NCBI RefSeq assembly: GCF_003841485.1
Contig: NZ_REFY01000001.1
Span: 248,001 to 312,000 of the forward strand
DNA from: Natrarchaeobius halalkaliphilus
GTDB lineage: Archaea > Halobacteriota > Halobacteria > Halobacteriales > Natrialbaceae
DNA: 64,000 bases
Reading direction: 5' to 3'
Position 1 is the stretch's first letter; each line of letters opens with the position of its first letter. A program made the translations under genes and the position numbers. The notes beneath the pieces were generated by a model. The model worked only from the letters and a program-made list of their open reading frames with translations, was not told the origin of the DNA and made no database searches. This document shows positions 45,322 through 53,954 of this stretch, in pieces.

Positions 45322-46350
45322 ATGGTATCACCAGGCAAGCTCCGGGCAGTGAGCAGACTGCAGGACGGAACCCACGACGCGTTCGATCCTGTGATCGACG
45401 AGACCGGGGACGTTAGCTATCCTCCCGTCGAGCATCACCTCGACCAGCGGGACGGAAAGGCGATCGACTTCCTCCGGGCGATGGCCGACCGCGGGGTGCT
45501 GTCGTCCGAATTCGAGTACAAGGTGTACGTCTGTCCGGACTGTTCCGCGGAGGGAATGCAGTATACCACCGGGTGTCCACACTGCGAGTCGGTTCACGCG
45601 ACGCGGGAGGCCGCGGTCGTTCATCCGGTATGCGGCGAAACGCTCGGTACCGATCCGCGTGCCGACGCGGATAACACGGTGGAGGGACAGGACGAAGAGC
45701 GAGCGGACGGACAGGAATCGCTGTACTGTCAGAACTGCGACGAGGAACTCCCCCCTGAAGATCTGAAACGCGACCACCAGTATCGGTGTCACGGATGTAA
45801 TGCTGGGTTCGATTCCCCAACGCACCGACTCTGGTGTTGGGACTGTCGGCACACATGTCCTCCTACGGACGCCCGTGAGCAACCGCTCTATCGATACCGT
45901 CTGACCGCGACCGGAGATCGATGGGTCGTCGAGCAGGTGGACGGGCGTCGATCGCTCGCGGAGACCTTCGAGGCACGCGGATACGAGACGGCCGTCGATA
46001 CGACCGTCCCGACGTCGTCGGGCGACGAACGGTCGGTTCACGTGTACGCGGAAGACGACCTCCTCGACGATCGAATCGTCGCCGGAGTCCACGATTCACC
46101 GACGCCTGCCGACGTGGAACACCTCGTCGAGGCGGCACGCGAAACCGACGCCCGACCGGTTATCCTCTCGACGGACGGGGCGGCGGACGAACGCGCGGCC
46201 GAACTGCTCGACGCGGAGAGCGTAACGGTCGTGCGTGCGACCGGCGGAGAACTCTCCAGAGTACACGGTATCAGCGAGCGGTCTCGGGGGGACAACCGAG
46301 TGCTCGAGTGGCTCGGCTCCTTCGTTCCGTCGTCCGCCTCGAGGCGGTGA
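45322..46350 (+). CDS. TackOD1-like zinc-ribbon output-domain protein
   Basis: A 342-residue protein. The N-terminal part contains AIDFLRAMADRGVLSSEF and two Cys-rich ribbons: VCPDCSAEGMQYTTGCPHC (residues about 65-83), then CQNCDEELP, CHGCNAGF and CWDCRHTCPP (about 138-180). This order matches the thaumarchaeal-type output domain TackOD1. The C-terminal 150 residues form an alpha/beta domain (RPVILSTDGAADERAAELLD) resembling a restriction-like or TIR-like fold only loosely. Probably a signalling output protein. A start 24 bp upstream is possible. Confidence 0.7.
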   Translation: MVSPGKLRAVSRLQDGTHDAFDPVIDETGDVSYPPVEHHLDQRDGKAIDFLRAMADRGVLSSEFEYKVYVCPDCSAEGMQYTTGCPHCESVHATREAAVVHPVCGETLGTDPRADADNTVEGQDEERADGQESLYCQNCDEELPPEDLKRDHQYRCHGCNAGFDSPTHRLWCWDCRHTCPPTDAREQPLYRYRLTATGDRWVVEQVDGRRSLAETFEARGYETAVDTTVPTSSGDERSVHVYAEDDLLDDRIVAGVHDSPTPADVEHLVEAARETDARPVILSTDGAADERAAELLDAESVTVVRATGGELSRVHGISERSRGDNRVLEWLGSFVPSSASRR

Positions 46351-46517
46351 CCGGATCGAACGGTCTGCTGTCCGTTATGCCGGTGAGACCGGCTATCCCC
46401 GCCGGTCCGTCGGCACCGCGACGATGCTCCTGCTCGAGGACGACAGCGGGTAAGGTGGGGGCCGAACCCCGCGTGGAGCCGGCCGAGGGCGACGTGTTGC
46501 GGGAGGACGAGTCGTAG

Positions 46518-47552
46518 CTACGAGTCGGCGCTCTCGTTCCGCCTTCGAACGGCCCTGTACGCGAGTGCCGCCGAGACCGCGACCGCTCCGCCGACGACCG
46601 CCCCGGCGGGGATCGGCGAGCGCTGGACGATCCTGGTGTAGAGGCTCGTCTCAGCGACGTGGCCCTCGTAGTCGCCGCGCTCCTCGAGATCGCCGGCGGC
46701 GTCGTGGAGGCCGTGTTCGTCGCGCGGTCGCGGCGGATCGCCCGTCCGCTGTCGTCTCGAGAAGATCGTCTTCATGAGCGCGTCCATGAGCCGCGGCGCG
46801 TGCTGACCGAGGACGGTGAGCTGCTTTCCGCCGCCGCCGACGGTCACTTCCCGCCGGGGGTGTTCGGCGGCGTGCAGGATCGCCCTGGCTGCGGTTTCGG
46901 GCGCGTAGACGGGCGGCGGAAGCGTCGCCGCCTCGTCCATGTGATTTTTCGCGTGCGTCGGGTACGGTGTGTCGATCGCGCCGGGTTTGACGAGCGTCAC
47001 CGAGACGGGCGCACCCTCGTCCTCGAGTTCCATCCGGAGCGCGTCGGTGAACGCCTTGACCGCGTGTTTCGACGCCGAGTAGCTCCCCTGGAGCATCATC
47101 GCGCGCTCCGAGACGACGCTGCCGACGTTGACGATCGTCCCGCCCCGCTCGCGCAGGTGGTCGGCCGCCTCGAGCGAGCCGTAAAGCAGCCCCCAGACGT
47201 TGGTGTCGAACTGGTCGCGCATCTCCTCGACCGGGACGTCCGCGAGTCTGCCGTAAATGGAGACCGCCGCGCCGTTGATCCACGTGTCGAAGCCGCCGTA
47301 GGACTGGCGAGCCGTCTCCGCGATCTCGCGGACGTCGTCTCTGTTTCGAACGTCGGCCACCACGTACTCCGCGTCGCCGCCGTCGTCCTCGATTTCCGCG
47401 GTCAGTTCCTCCAGTGCGTCCTCGCTACGGGCGGCGAGCACCAGCTTCGCGCCTCGATCCGCGGCCATGCGCGCGGTCGTCAACCCGATCCCCGACGACG
47501 CGCCGGTGACGACGATCACTTGCTCCTCGAGCGGTGTGTGTTCCGTTGTCAT
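46518..47552 (-). CDS. Short-chain dehydrogenase/reductase, membrane-anchored
   Basis: A 344-residue SDR. The cofactor motif is VVTGASSGIGLTTAR (residues about 13-27). The catalytic Ser-Tyr-Lys lies in VNVGSVVSERAMM and GSYSASKHAVKAF. A C-terminal extension of about 100 residues ends with a membrane helix (IPAGAVVGGAVAVSAALAYR) and RRRNES. The substrate is unknown; the extension type is common in haloarchaeal and actinobacterial SDRs. Start at MTTEHTPLEEQ. Confidence 0.9.
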   Translation of the reverse strand: MTTEHTPLEEQVIVVTGASSGIGLTTARMAADRGAKLVLAARSEDALEELTAEIEDDGGDAEYVVADVRNRDDVREIAETARQSYGGFDTWINGAAVSIYGRLADVPVEEMRDQFDTNVWGLLYGSLEAADHLRERGGTIVNVGSVVSERAMMLQGSYSASKHAVKAFTDALRMELEDEGAPVSVTLVKPGAIDTPYPTHAKNHMDEAATLPPPVYAPETAARAILHAAEHPRREVTVGGGGKQLTVLGQHAPRLMDALMKTIFSRRQRTGDPPRPRDEHGLHDAAGDLEERGDYEGHVAETSLYTRIVQRSPIPAGAVVGGAVAVSAALAYRAVRRRNESADS

Positions 47553-47687
47553 GAGCCGTTCTCCGTTCCGGTACCGCACCGACCGGACGCCCGACGCTCG
47601 GGGACGGACGATCTTTTCGCCGTCGCCTGTATGTGCGTGGCGGCGGTCGAAAGGCGGCGAACGGATCGAAGCCGATCGGAACGGTCT

Positions 47688-48033
47688 CTAGACGCCGGTC
47701 TCCGTCTCGAGGATCCCGTCGAGCCAGTCGAACGTTCGCTGGTGGAACACCGCTCGCCCCGCGCCCTCGCAGTGGCCGCCGGTCCCGTCGGCGTCTGCGA
47801 ACTCGACGTACCGCGTGGTCGCCGGAATCGACGCCGCCAGATCGCGAGACTGGACCGCGAGCCGATCGGATTCGTTACCGGCGACGAGCGCGGCGAGCCG
47901 CGACCGACTCGGCCGTCCCGAACCACTCGTCGTACCAGCTGTCGTAGTCGCCGTCTTCGATCCGGTGTACGTCAGTACCGGCGCAACCGCGAACCGTCGG
48001 CGGCTGCTCGGTGAGTCGTTCCAGCAGACCGTC
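47688..48033 (-). pseudogene. C-terminal remnant of an alpha/beta hydrolase, frameshifted
   Basis: The minus strand encodes the C-terminus of an alpha/beta hydrolase. One frame gives LAVQSRDLAASIPATTRYVEFADADG and GHCEGAGRAVFHQRTFDWLDGIL, with the catalytic His in GHCEGAGR. Upstream of about 47897 the matching text (RIEDGDYDSWYDEWFGTAES) lies in another frame. The N-terminal half and nucleophile are missing; the remnant abuts the stop of the flavoprotein gene. It is non-functional. Confidence 0.7.
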
Positions 48034-49509
48034 TCAGCCGCCGACGTCGCGCCAGTCCGGTGCCGTCGAGTACCGGTTCGAAGAAAGTTCGTCGAACGCC
48101 GCGTAGACGACCTCCGAGAGCGCCGGGTGGACGTGGACCGGTTTCGCGACGTCGTCGACGGTGCCGGACCCGCGCTCCATCGCGACCACGACCTCCTGGA
48201 TCAGAATCGACGCCTGCGGGCCGACGACGTGACAGCCCAGGATCTCGCCGTTCGGCGAGGCGAGCACCTTCACGAAGCCGTCGACCTCGAGGACGACCCC
48301 GAGCGGCGCGACGTCGAACGGGACCGTCGTCGACTCGTACTCCCGGTCGGCGTTCTCGAGTTCGTCCTCCGTCTCCCCGACGCTGGCGACCTGCGGCGAG
48401 GTGAAGATCGCGCGGGGCATCGCCTCGTACTCGACCTCGTGGCCGGCGTCCTCGAGGACGTTCGCCGCGACGACGCGGGCCTCGTAATCCGCCGCGTGTT
48501 TGAACGGCTGCTCGCCCAGGACGTCCCCCAGCGCCCAGACGCCGTCACAGGCCGTCTCGAGGATCGAATCGGTCTCGACGTATCCCCGACCGTCGGTCTC
48601 CACGCCCGTCTCCTCGAGATCGAGCGTGTCCGTGTTTGGCCGACGGCCGGTCGCGAGCAGGAGGCGATCCGCCTCGAGGTCGACCGATTCGCCTCGGCCT
48701 TCTCCGTCTGGCGACTCGTCTTCGCCGTCGCCGTTTTCCCCCCGCTCGGCAGTCACGACGACTCCGCCGTCTTCCGCTTCGACCGCCGCCGCCTCGTGGC
48801 CCGCGTAGACGTCGCAGTAGCGCTCGAGTGACTCGGTGACGAATTCGCTGATCGCACCGTCCTCGCGCGGGACGAGGACGTCGCTGCGTCCGATCAGCGA
48901 GACGTCGGCACCTAACGCGCCGAAGAAGTAGCCCAGTTCGGCCCCGATGTAGCCCCCGCCGACGATCACGATCGAGTCCGGTCGCTCGTCCAGGAAGAGC
49001 GCGTCGTCGCTGGTCAGAAAATCGACGGCCCCGAGGCCGTCGATCGGCGGAATCAGCGGGCGACTTCCGACCGCGACGACGACGTGATCGCCCCGGATCG
49101 GGTCCGGGACGTCCCCATCGGTTTCGTCCCCGTTCGAATCGACCGCGAGCGTCCGTTCGTCGACGAACCGCCCCTCGCCGCGGTACAGCGCCACGCCGTC
49201 GGCTTCCTCGAGGCTCCGTTCCTGGCGGGCGGCCCTTTCGTACACCCAGTCGCGGATCGAAGACGTGATCTCGGCGTACGCGACTCCCTCCAGCGCGGCG
49301 TCGAGTCCGATCTCGGGGGCTCGCCGTAGCTCCTCGGCCACGTCCGCGCGGTGGATCAACGCTTTCGAGGGCACACAGCCCCGCGTGATGCAGGCCCCGC
49401 CGAGCGGACCGCGTTCGATCACGGCCGCCTCGAGGCCGCTGTCGGCCGCGGCGGTCGCGACCTGACTACCAGACCCGCCGCCGATCACGACGATATCGTA
49501 CTCCGTCAT
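48034..49509 (-). CDS. Dihydrolipoamide-dehydrogenase-like flavoprotein
   Basis: A 491-residue class I pyridine-nucleotide-disulfide oxidoreductase. FAD motif is VVIGGGSGSQVAT (residues about 6-18). The redox-active pair is in GGACITRGCVPSK (about 37-49). The NAD motif is VIVGGGYIGAELGYFFGALG, and a second FAD motif is DGVWALGDVL. The C-terminal catalytic pair His-Pro/Glu is in HVHPALSEVV. An acidic insert at about 240-265 is halophile-specific. It is not beside 2-oxoacid dehydrogenase genes, so a mercuric-reductase- or thiol-reductase-like role is also possible. Confidence 0.9.
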   Translation of the reverse strand: MTEYDIVVIGGGSGSQVATAAADSGLEAAVIERGPLGGACITRGCVPSKALIHRADVAEELRRAPEIGLDAALEGVAYAEITSSIRDWVYERAARQERSLEEADGVALYRGEGRFVDERTLAVDSNGDETDGDVPDPIRGDHVVVAVGSRPLIPPIDGLGAVDFLTSDDALFLDERPDSIVIVGGGYIGAELGYFFGALGADVSLIGRSDVLVPREDGAISEFVTESLERYCDVYAGHEAAAVEAEDGGVVVTAERGENGDGEDESPDGEGRGESVDLEADRLLLATGRRPNTDTLDLEETGVETDGRGYVETDSILETACDGVWALGDVLGEQPFKHAADYEARVVAANVLEDAGHEVEYEAMPRAIFTSPQVASVGETEDELENADREYESTTVPFDVAPLGVVLEVDGFVKVLASPNGEILGCHVVGPQASILIQEVVVAMERGSGTVDDVAKPVHVHPALSEVVYAAFDELSSNRYSTAPDWRDVGG

Positions 49510-49664
49510 GGATCACGTAACCACGGACGGCGTGGTAAAACGGCCGTGTGCTGTCGCCGGGCGCTCGAGTCGGTCCGACTCGAGGAGTGACACCGACCGA
49601 GTCACAACCGTACGGGTTGCCGTCCCGACCGTCCGGTGGGCTCGGAGACAGGTCGCAATCTCTG

Positions 49665-49728
49665 ATACGATATACTGTCCGTCATTGCCTGCGCACCCAC
49701 GACCCGGGCGGCGGGTGCAGCGGTGGAC
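49665..49728. repeat. Palindromic repeat, diverged copy E (left flank of cassette)
   Basis: ATACGATATACTGTCCG, then GCGCACCCACGACCCGGG and CGGCGGGTG, matches copies A and B with substitutions. Its core CCCGGGCGGCGGG (49703-49715) is repeated exactly at 50976-50988 on the other side of the wHTH/TumE-like cassette. Confidence 0.65.
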
Positions 49729-49837
49729 TCGCTGCACTCCTCCACCGAGATTCGTCTCACACGGTTCGACTCACCGCCGGTACATCGGTACAGCGATCCA
49801 TACGAGCTGGAGGGAGTATAGATTCCACCCAGAGGTG

Positions 49838-49845
49838 TTATATTA
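49838..49845 (+). promoter_or_regulatory. TATA box of the wHTH/TumE-like cassette
   Basis: TTATATTA is centred 25 nt before the ATG at 49867, giving a leaderless transcript and supporting that start over a GTG at 49861. Confidence 0.6.
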
Positions 49846-49866
49846 CTGCAGACCGAACGGGTGAGT

Positions 49867-50457
49867 ATGGTTGACCCTCGGTCGCCCGATCCGTACGACG
49901 ATATCAACGAGGCGGTTAGATCGGAATGGGAGGCGGAGACAACGCCGGCAGAACGGGTCAAGAACGTCATCCGTCACACGTACACCCCAGTGACTGCTGG
50001 AGCGGTTGCGGATGACGCACAAACGACTCCGAAGACCGCACGGAAGCATCTGGAAGCGCTGGCAGAAGACGGGTTCGTCACCACGACGCAGGGAAAACGC
50101 GGCGCAACGCTCTACCGGCGATCAAACGAGTCCCTGGTCACCGAACGCGCCAATAGACTCCTTTCTGAACGTTCGGTTGAAGAACTCACTACTCGCGTTG
50201 CGGAGTTGCAAGAGGAGATACAGGAGTATCGGGAGACACACGGCGTTGATTCGCCCGAGGAACTCGTTGTTCGTCTTGGGAACGAAGCACTCGACAATTC
50301 TGACTCTGATACCCGCGTGGATCGATCTGTGGTAACGGAGTGGCAGACAACTCGTCGGAATTTAGCCTTCGCTACTGCCGCCGTCTCAATTGGAAAGGCA
50401 ACTGATTACATCGCTGAAAGCCGTTCAAACTCGACGCAAGCGGTCAATTCACACTAG
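49867..50457 (+). CDS. Winged-helix DNA-binding protein, probable antitoxin
   Basis: A 196-residue protein. A winged helix-turn-helix spans residues about 30-85 (PVTAGAVADDAQTTPKTARK, then KRGATLYRRS as wing). A predicted coiled coil follows (residues about 100-140; ELTTRVAELQEEIQEYRETHG) and then a Thr/Asn/Ser-rich tail. It stands 3 bp before the TumE-like gene. Gene order and spacing fit an antitoxin-regulator that binds DNA with its N-terminus and the toxin with its C-terminus. That role is inferred. AT-richer codons than the flanking core genes suggest transfer. Confidence 0.78.
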   Translation: MVDPRSPDPYDDINEAVRSEWEAETTPAERVKNVIRHTYTPVTAGAVADDAQTTPKTARKHLEALAEDGFVTTTQGKRGATLYRRSNESLVTERANRLLSERSVEELTTRVAELQEEIQEYRETHGVDSPEELVVRLGNEALDNSDSDTRVDRSVVTEWQTTRRNLAFATAAVSIGKATDYIAESRSNSTQAVNSH

Positions 50458-50460
50458 TTA

Positions 50461-50928
50461 ATGGCGAACAACGATGACGTTTCTCACCGGCTTCGAGGAG
50501 CAATTGACGGCGATGTCCTCTTCACGATTCGTGATGAGTTCCTCCGGCAGGCACCACTAGCGACGGCGACGGTTGACGATATGGTCAGTCCATCAGTACT
50601 GATGGTAGAGCTAACCGCCGGTCTACAGGACGAATCTACTGGTCGATTCGAAACTCAATGGACAATCGAAGGAGACTACAAATTTCACTACACAGAAGAC
50701 GATCTCGATTTTCGGTGGGGTCATCACCCACACGGAGGCGACTACAACGTTCAAGGGGACGCGCATTTTCATCCGCCGCCGAACGCATCAAGCCATCCAA
50801 ACGACATCGAACCATCGTGTTTCACCGTCCACCGCCCGAAGTTAGTCACCAGAGGGGTACTCAAGAACTGGCACGCAGCGTACCACGACGGTCCTGACGA
50901 ACTCAACAGTCCCGAATACACCGGGTGA
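50461..50928 (+). CDS. TumE-like (DUF6516-type) protein, probable toxin
   Basis: A 155-residue protein. Residues 73-107 carry the pattern YKFHY, FRWGHHPH and AHFHPPP, which matches the aromatic/His-rich core of TumE/DUF6516 toxins (YxYHY ... RWDNxPHH ... HHxH). The N-terminal helix (LFTIRDEFLRQ) and C-terminal segment are family-variable. It follows the wHTH gene after 3 bp, so the two form a bicistronic unit. Toxicity and RNA-targeting are inferred from family and context only. Confidence 0.65.
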   Translation: MANNDDVSHRLRGAIDGDVLFTIRDEFLRQAPLATATVDDMVSPSVLMVELTAGLQDESTGRFETQWTIEGDYKFHYTEDDLDFRWGHHPHGGDYNVQGDAHFHPPPNASSHPNDIEPSCFTVHRPKLVTRGVLKNWHAAYHDGPDELNSPEYTG

Positions 50929-50975
50929 CCGCTCGGCAATCTTGATGAGCAGTGAACCGTTCTCTCGAATAGTAT

Positions 50976-51014
50976 CCCGGGCGGCGGGCGCACCGGTACA
51001 GCAATCCGTCTCAG
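50976..51014. repeat. Palindromic repeat, right-half copy F (right flank of cassette)
   Basis: CCCGGGCGGCGGGCGCACC, then GGTACAGCAATCCGTCTCAG, is the right arm of copies A and B. It begins with the 13-bp word also found in copy E. Its last bases include the stop codon of the HicB-like gene on the minus strand. Confidence 0.7.
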
Positions 51015-51232
51015 AGCCAGTCGTCGCCCGTCTCGTCCGCGGTCGCTTCCCTGTACGACTCGACGGCCGCGGCAAGATTCTCGAGGGCCTTCTCCGGCGT
51101 CTGGCCCTGACTCGAGACCTCCGTCACTTCGTCGTCGGCGATGTGGAGGCCGTGATCGTTTTCGTACACCGTGACCTCGGCGTCCTCGAGGGCGGGGTAG
51201 TCGGCGGGATCGACGTCTGCGTCCGAACTCAT
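51011..51232 (-). CDS. HicB-like antitoxin-family protein
   Basis: A 73-residue protein with the HicB partial-RNase-H-type core: VTVYENDHGLHIADDEVTEV, then SSQGQTPEKALENLAAAVESY. The latter matches the conserved HicB segment (s.G.T.eEAl.Nl.eAle.y). No HicA gene is adjacent, and the helix-turn-helix or RHH tail is missing. Similar solitary HicB-like proteins are common in haloarchaea. Its stop codon lies in the edge of palindromic repeat copy F. Confidence 0.8.
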   Translation of the reverse strand: MSSDADVDPADYPALEDAEVTVYENDHGLHIADDEVTEVSSQGQTPEKALENLAAAVESYREATADETGDDWL

Positions 51233-51366
51233 AGGGGTTGGTTGTTCGGGTCGGCTGAAATACCCTCCGACGCCGACGACGAACCGGTCGGTCGCCCGGC
51301 TGGCACGAACGAGACCTGTCGGCAGTAGAAAAAACCTTTAACGCCGTCGTCCCGTAGATCGATCAA

Positions 51367-52752
51367 ATGGTACTCGACGATCTCGGGAGTTCGCTGCGGG
51401 ATACCCTCGACAAACTCCGCGGGAAGTCGCGACTCAGCGAGGAGGACGTCGAGGAGATCGTCAAGGAGATCCAGCGATCGCTGCTCTCCGCCGACGTCGA
51501 CGTCTCGCTCGTGATGGAGTTGTCGGACAGCATCAAAGAGCGCGCGCTCGAAGAGGAGCCCCCCGCCGGCACTCCCGCGCGCGATTTCGTCCTCCGAATC
51601 GTCTACGAGGAACTGGTCGGTCTCATCGGAGAATCGACTGAGTTGCCCCTCGAAGAGCAGACCATCCTCTTGGCGGGGCTGCAGGGATCCGGTAAAACGA
51701 CCTCCGCCGCCAAGATGGCCTGGTGGTTCTCGACGAAGGGGTTACGACCCGCGGTCATCCAGACCGACACCTTCCGGCCCGGCGCCTACGATCAGGCAAA
51801 GGAGATGGCGAGCCGCGCCGAGGTCGACTTCTACGGCAACCCGGACAACGACGATCCGGTCGATATCGCACGCGAGGGGCTCGAGGAGACGAGCGAGGCG
51901 GACGTCCACATCGTGGACACCGCGGGTCGCCACGCGTTAGAGGACGACCTGATCGACGAGATCGAAGAGATCGAAGCCGTCGCCGATCCGGACACCTCGT
52001 TGCTCGTCCTCGACGCGGCGATCGGCCAGGGTGCAAAGGATCAGGCGAAGCAGTTCGACGAGTCCGTCGGCATCGACGGCGTCGTCATCACGAAACTCGA
52101 CGGGACCGCAAAGGGTGGCGGTGCGCTGACGGCGGTCGATCAGACCGATTCCTCGATCGCCTTCCTCGGGACCGGCGAAGAGGTCCAGGACGTCGAGCGC
52201 TTCGAGCCCGACGGCTTCATCTCGCGGCTGCTCGGGATGGGCGACCTCGGTCAACTCGCAGAGCGCGTCGAGCGCGCGATGGCCCAGACCGACATCGAGG
52301 AGGACGACTGGGACCCGGAGGACATGCTGAAGGGGAACTTCACCCTGAACGACATGCAAAAGCAGATGGAGGCGATGAACAACATGGGTCCGCTCGATCA
52401 GGTCATGGATATGATCCCCGGTTTCGGCGGCGGGATCAAAGATCAGTTGCCCGACGACGCGATGGACGTCACGCAGGATCGGATGCAGACGTTCAGCGTC
52501 GTTATGGATTCGATGACGGACGCCGAAAAGGAGTATCCCAAAGCCGTCGGTGCGAGCCAGGTCGAACGCATCGCCCGCGGCTCCGGAACGAGCGAGGACG
52601 ACGTCCGCGAACTGCTCCAGCAGTACAAGATGATGGAAAAGACGATCAAGCAGTTCCAGGGAATGGGCTCCGACCAGGAGATGCAGCGGATGATGAAACA
52701 GATGCAACAGCAAGGCGGTGGCGGCGGAATGGGCGGCATGGGACCGTTCTGA
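51367..52752 (+). CDS. srp54: Signal recognition particle protein SRP54
   Basis: A 461-residue GTPase that binds signal sequences and 7S RNA. The N-domain is helical (residues 1-90). G-domain motifs are [13 protein letters not shown] (about 100-112), [24 protein letters not shown] and [10 protein letters not shown]. The Met-rich M-domain (about 310-461; [24 protein letters not shown]) binds signal peptides and RNA. A TTTAA box about 30 nt before the ATG fits leaderless transcription. Confidence 0.97.
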   Translation: MVLDDLGSSLRDTLDKLRGKSRLSEEDVEEIVKEIQRSLLSADVDVSLVMELSDSIKERALEEEPPAGTPARDFVLRIVYEELVGLIGESTELPLEEQTILLAGLQGSGKTTSAAKMAWWFSTKGLRPAVIQTDTFRPGAYDQAKEMASRAEVDFYGNPDNDDPVDIAREGLEETSEADVHIVDTAGRHALEDDLIDEIEEIEAVADPDTSLLVLDAAIGQGAKDQAKQFDESVGIDGVVITKLDGTAKGGGALTAVDQTDSSIAFLGTGEEVQDVERFEPDGFISRLLGMGDLGQLAERVERAMAQTDIEEDDWDPEDMLKGNFTLNDMQKQMEAMNNMGPLDQVMDMIPGFGGGIKDQLPDDAMDVTQDRMQTFSVVMDSMTDAEKEYPKAVGASQVERIARGSGTSEDDVRELLQQYKMMEKTIKQFQGMGSDQEMQRMMKQMQQQGGGGGMGGMGPF

Positions 52753-52881
52753 TCGGGTCGGTATCGATTCCGTCCCTGACCGGAAGCCGCGTTCTCCGTT
52801 CGACGACCGTCCTGGCAGGGTGATAGTCGTCGCTTCGCGACTGGATACGTTGAAGTCCCTCGAGTCGCATCCTCGAGTCGA

Positions 52882-53847
52882 ATGAACCGACGACGGTATC
52901 TGGCCGGCTGGGCCGCCGCGCTGGCGGCGTTCGCGGGTTGTCTCGACGGCGACGGGAACGGGGAGGCGAACGTCGACGATCGAACCGGCGAACGGGCGCT
53001 CAGCCGAGGGATCGGCCAGTTGAACGACGCAGCGATCGCGTTGCAGATCGAAGACGAACTGGCGGAGCCCGAGTCCGTCGACTTCGATCCCGACACGCCG
53101 CGGACGCACCTCTCGACTGCGCGCGATCACCTCGAAACCGCCGAAGCTGAACTCGAGGACGAACGAGCCGGCGATATCGACGAGCTTCGGCGCTACGCGA
53201 CGGTGCTCGAGGCGGCAATCGACGTGGCCGGGACGGTCACCGACGAGGCGCTCTTCGAGGAAATCGAGCGCATCGAAACGGCACTCGCGGACGGCGGCGA
53301 CGAGCACGACCGCGAGACCACAACCGAACTCCTCGACGATCGAATCGAAGCGCTCGAGACGGCCGGCGACCGTCTCACCGACGCGAAGGCGGCGATCGAA
53401 GCCATCGACGAGGGCCGATACGAGTCCCTCGAAACCGTCGATCTCACCGACGTCGAGTCGGGCGTCTCGACGCTCGAGGCGGTCGTTATCAGCCAGTCGG
53501 CGCTCGCCTCGGGCTACGACGCGACGCTCGAGGGAGACGACGACCTGGATCGAGGACGAGCGTACGCCGACGACGGCTCACACGGCGATGCCGAAGCCGC
53601 ATTTCTCGACGCGAAAGCGTCGTTCGAAACCGCGACGGAAACGTTCGAAGGCGGCTCGGACGACGCGCCCGACGGGCTCGAGGGCTACTTCGAGACGGCG
53701 CTGTGTCGGAGCAACCACCTGACGGACGCCGCGGCGAACTTCGCGAACGCGTCGGCCGCCGCGGACGACGGCGATGTCGTCGCCGCCGGTCAGTACCGGG
53801 ACGACGCCGAGGACGCCCTCGACGCCGCGGCGTCCTGTGGGGAGTAA
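52882..53847 (+). CDS. Haloarchaeal Tat lipoprotein, helical, unknown function
   Basis: A 321-residue protein. The Tat signal and lipobox are visible: MNRRRYLAGWAAALAAFAGC, with Cys 20 as the lipid-modified residue. The mature part is highly acidic and helical (repeated HLETAEAELEDERAG, RDDAEDALDAAASCG), like a helical-bundle or coiled-coil surface protein. No family function is known. It lies on the cell surface by inference. Confidence 0.85.
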   Translation: MNRRRYLAGWAAALAAFAGCLDGDGNGEANVDDRTGERALSRGIGQLNDAAIALQIEDELAEPESVDFDPDTPRTHLSTARDHLETAEAELEDERAGDIDELRRYATVLEAAIDVAGTVTDEALFEEIERIETALADGGDEHDRETTTELLDDRIEALETAGDRLTDAKAAIEAIDEGRYESLETVDLTDVESGVSTLEAVVISQSALASGYDATLEGDDDLDRGRAYADDGSHGDAEAAFLDAKASFETATETFEGGSDDAPDGLEGYFETALCRSNHLTDAAANFANASAAADDGDVVAAGQYRDDAEDALDAAASCGE

Positions 53848-53872
53848 GTCGAGATCGTAGGTCGTCGTTCTG

Positions 53873-53937
53873 GAGACGAACGCCGATTGCCGGTCTCGAG
53901 ACGAGCGATAACGAGCAGTCTCGAGACGAACGCCGAT
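53873..53937. repeat. Short direct repeats with TCTCGAGA palindromes
   Basis: GAGACGAACGCCGAT occurs at 53873-53887 and 53923-53937, 50 bp apart. Each unit lies beside a TCTCGAGA-type palindrome, with another at about 53943-53950. It lies between convergent genes. Confidence 0.65.
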
Positions 53938-53954
53938 GTGCGTTCTCGAGACGG

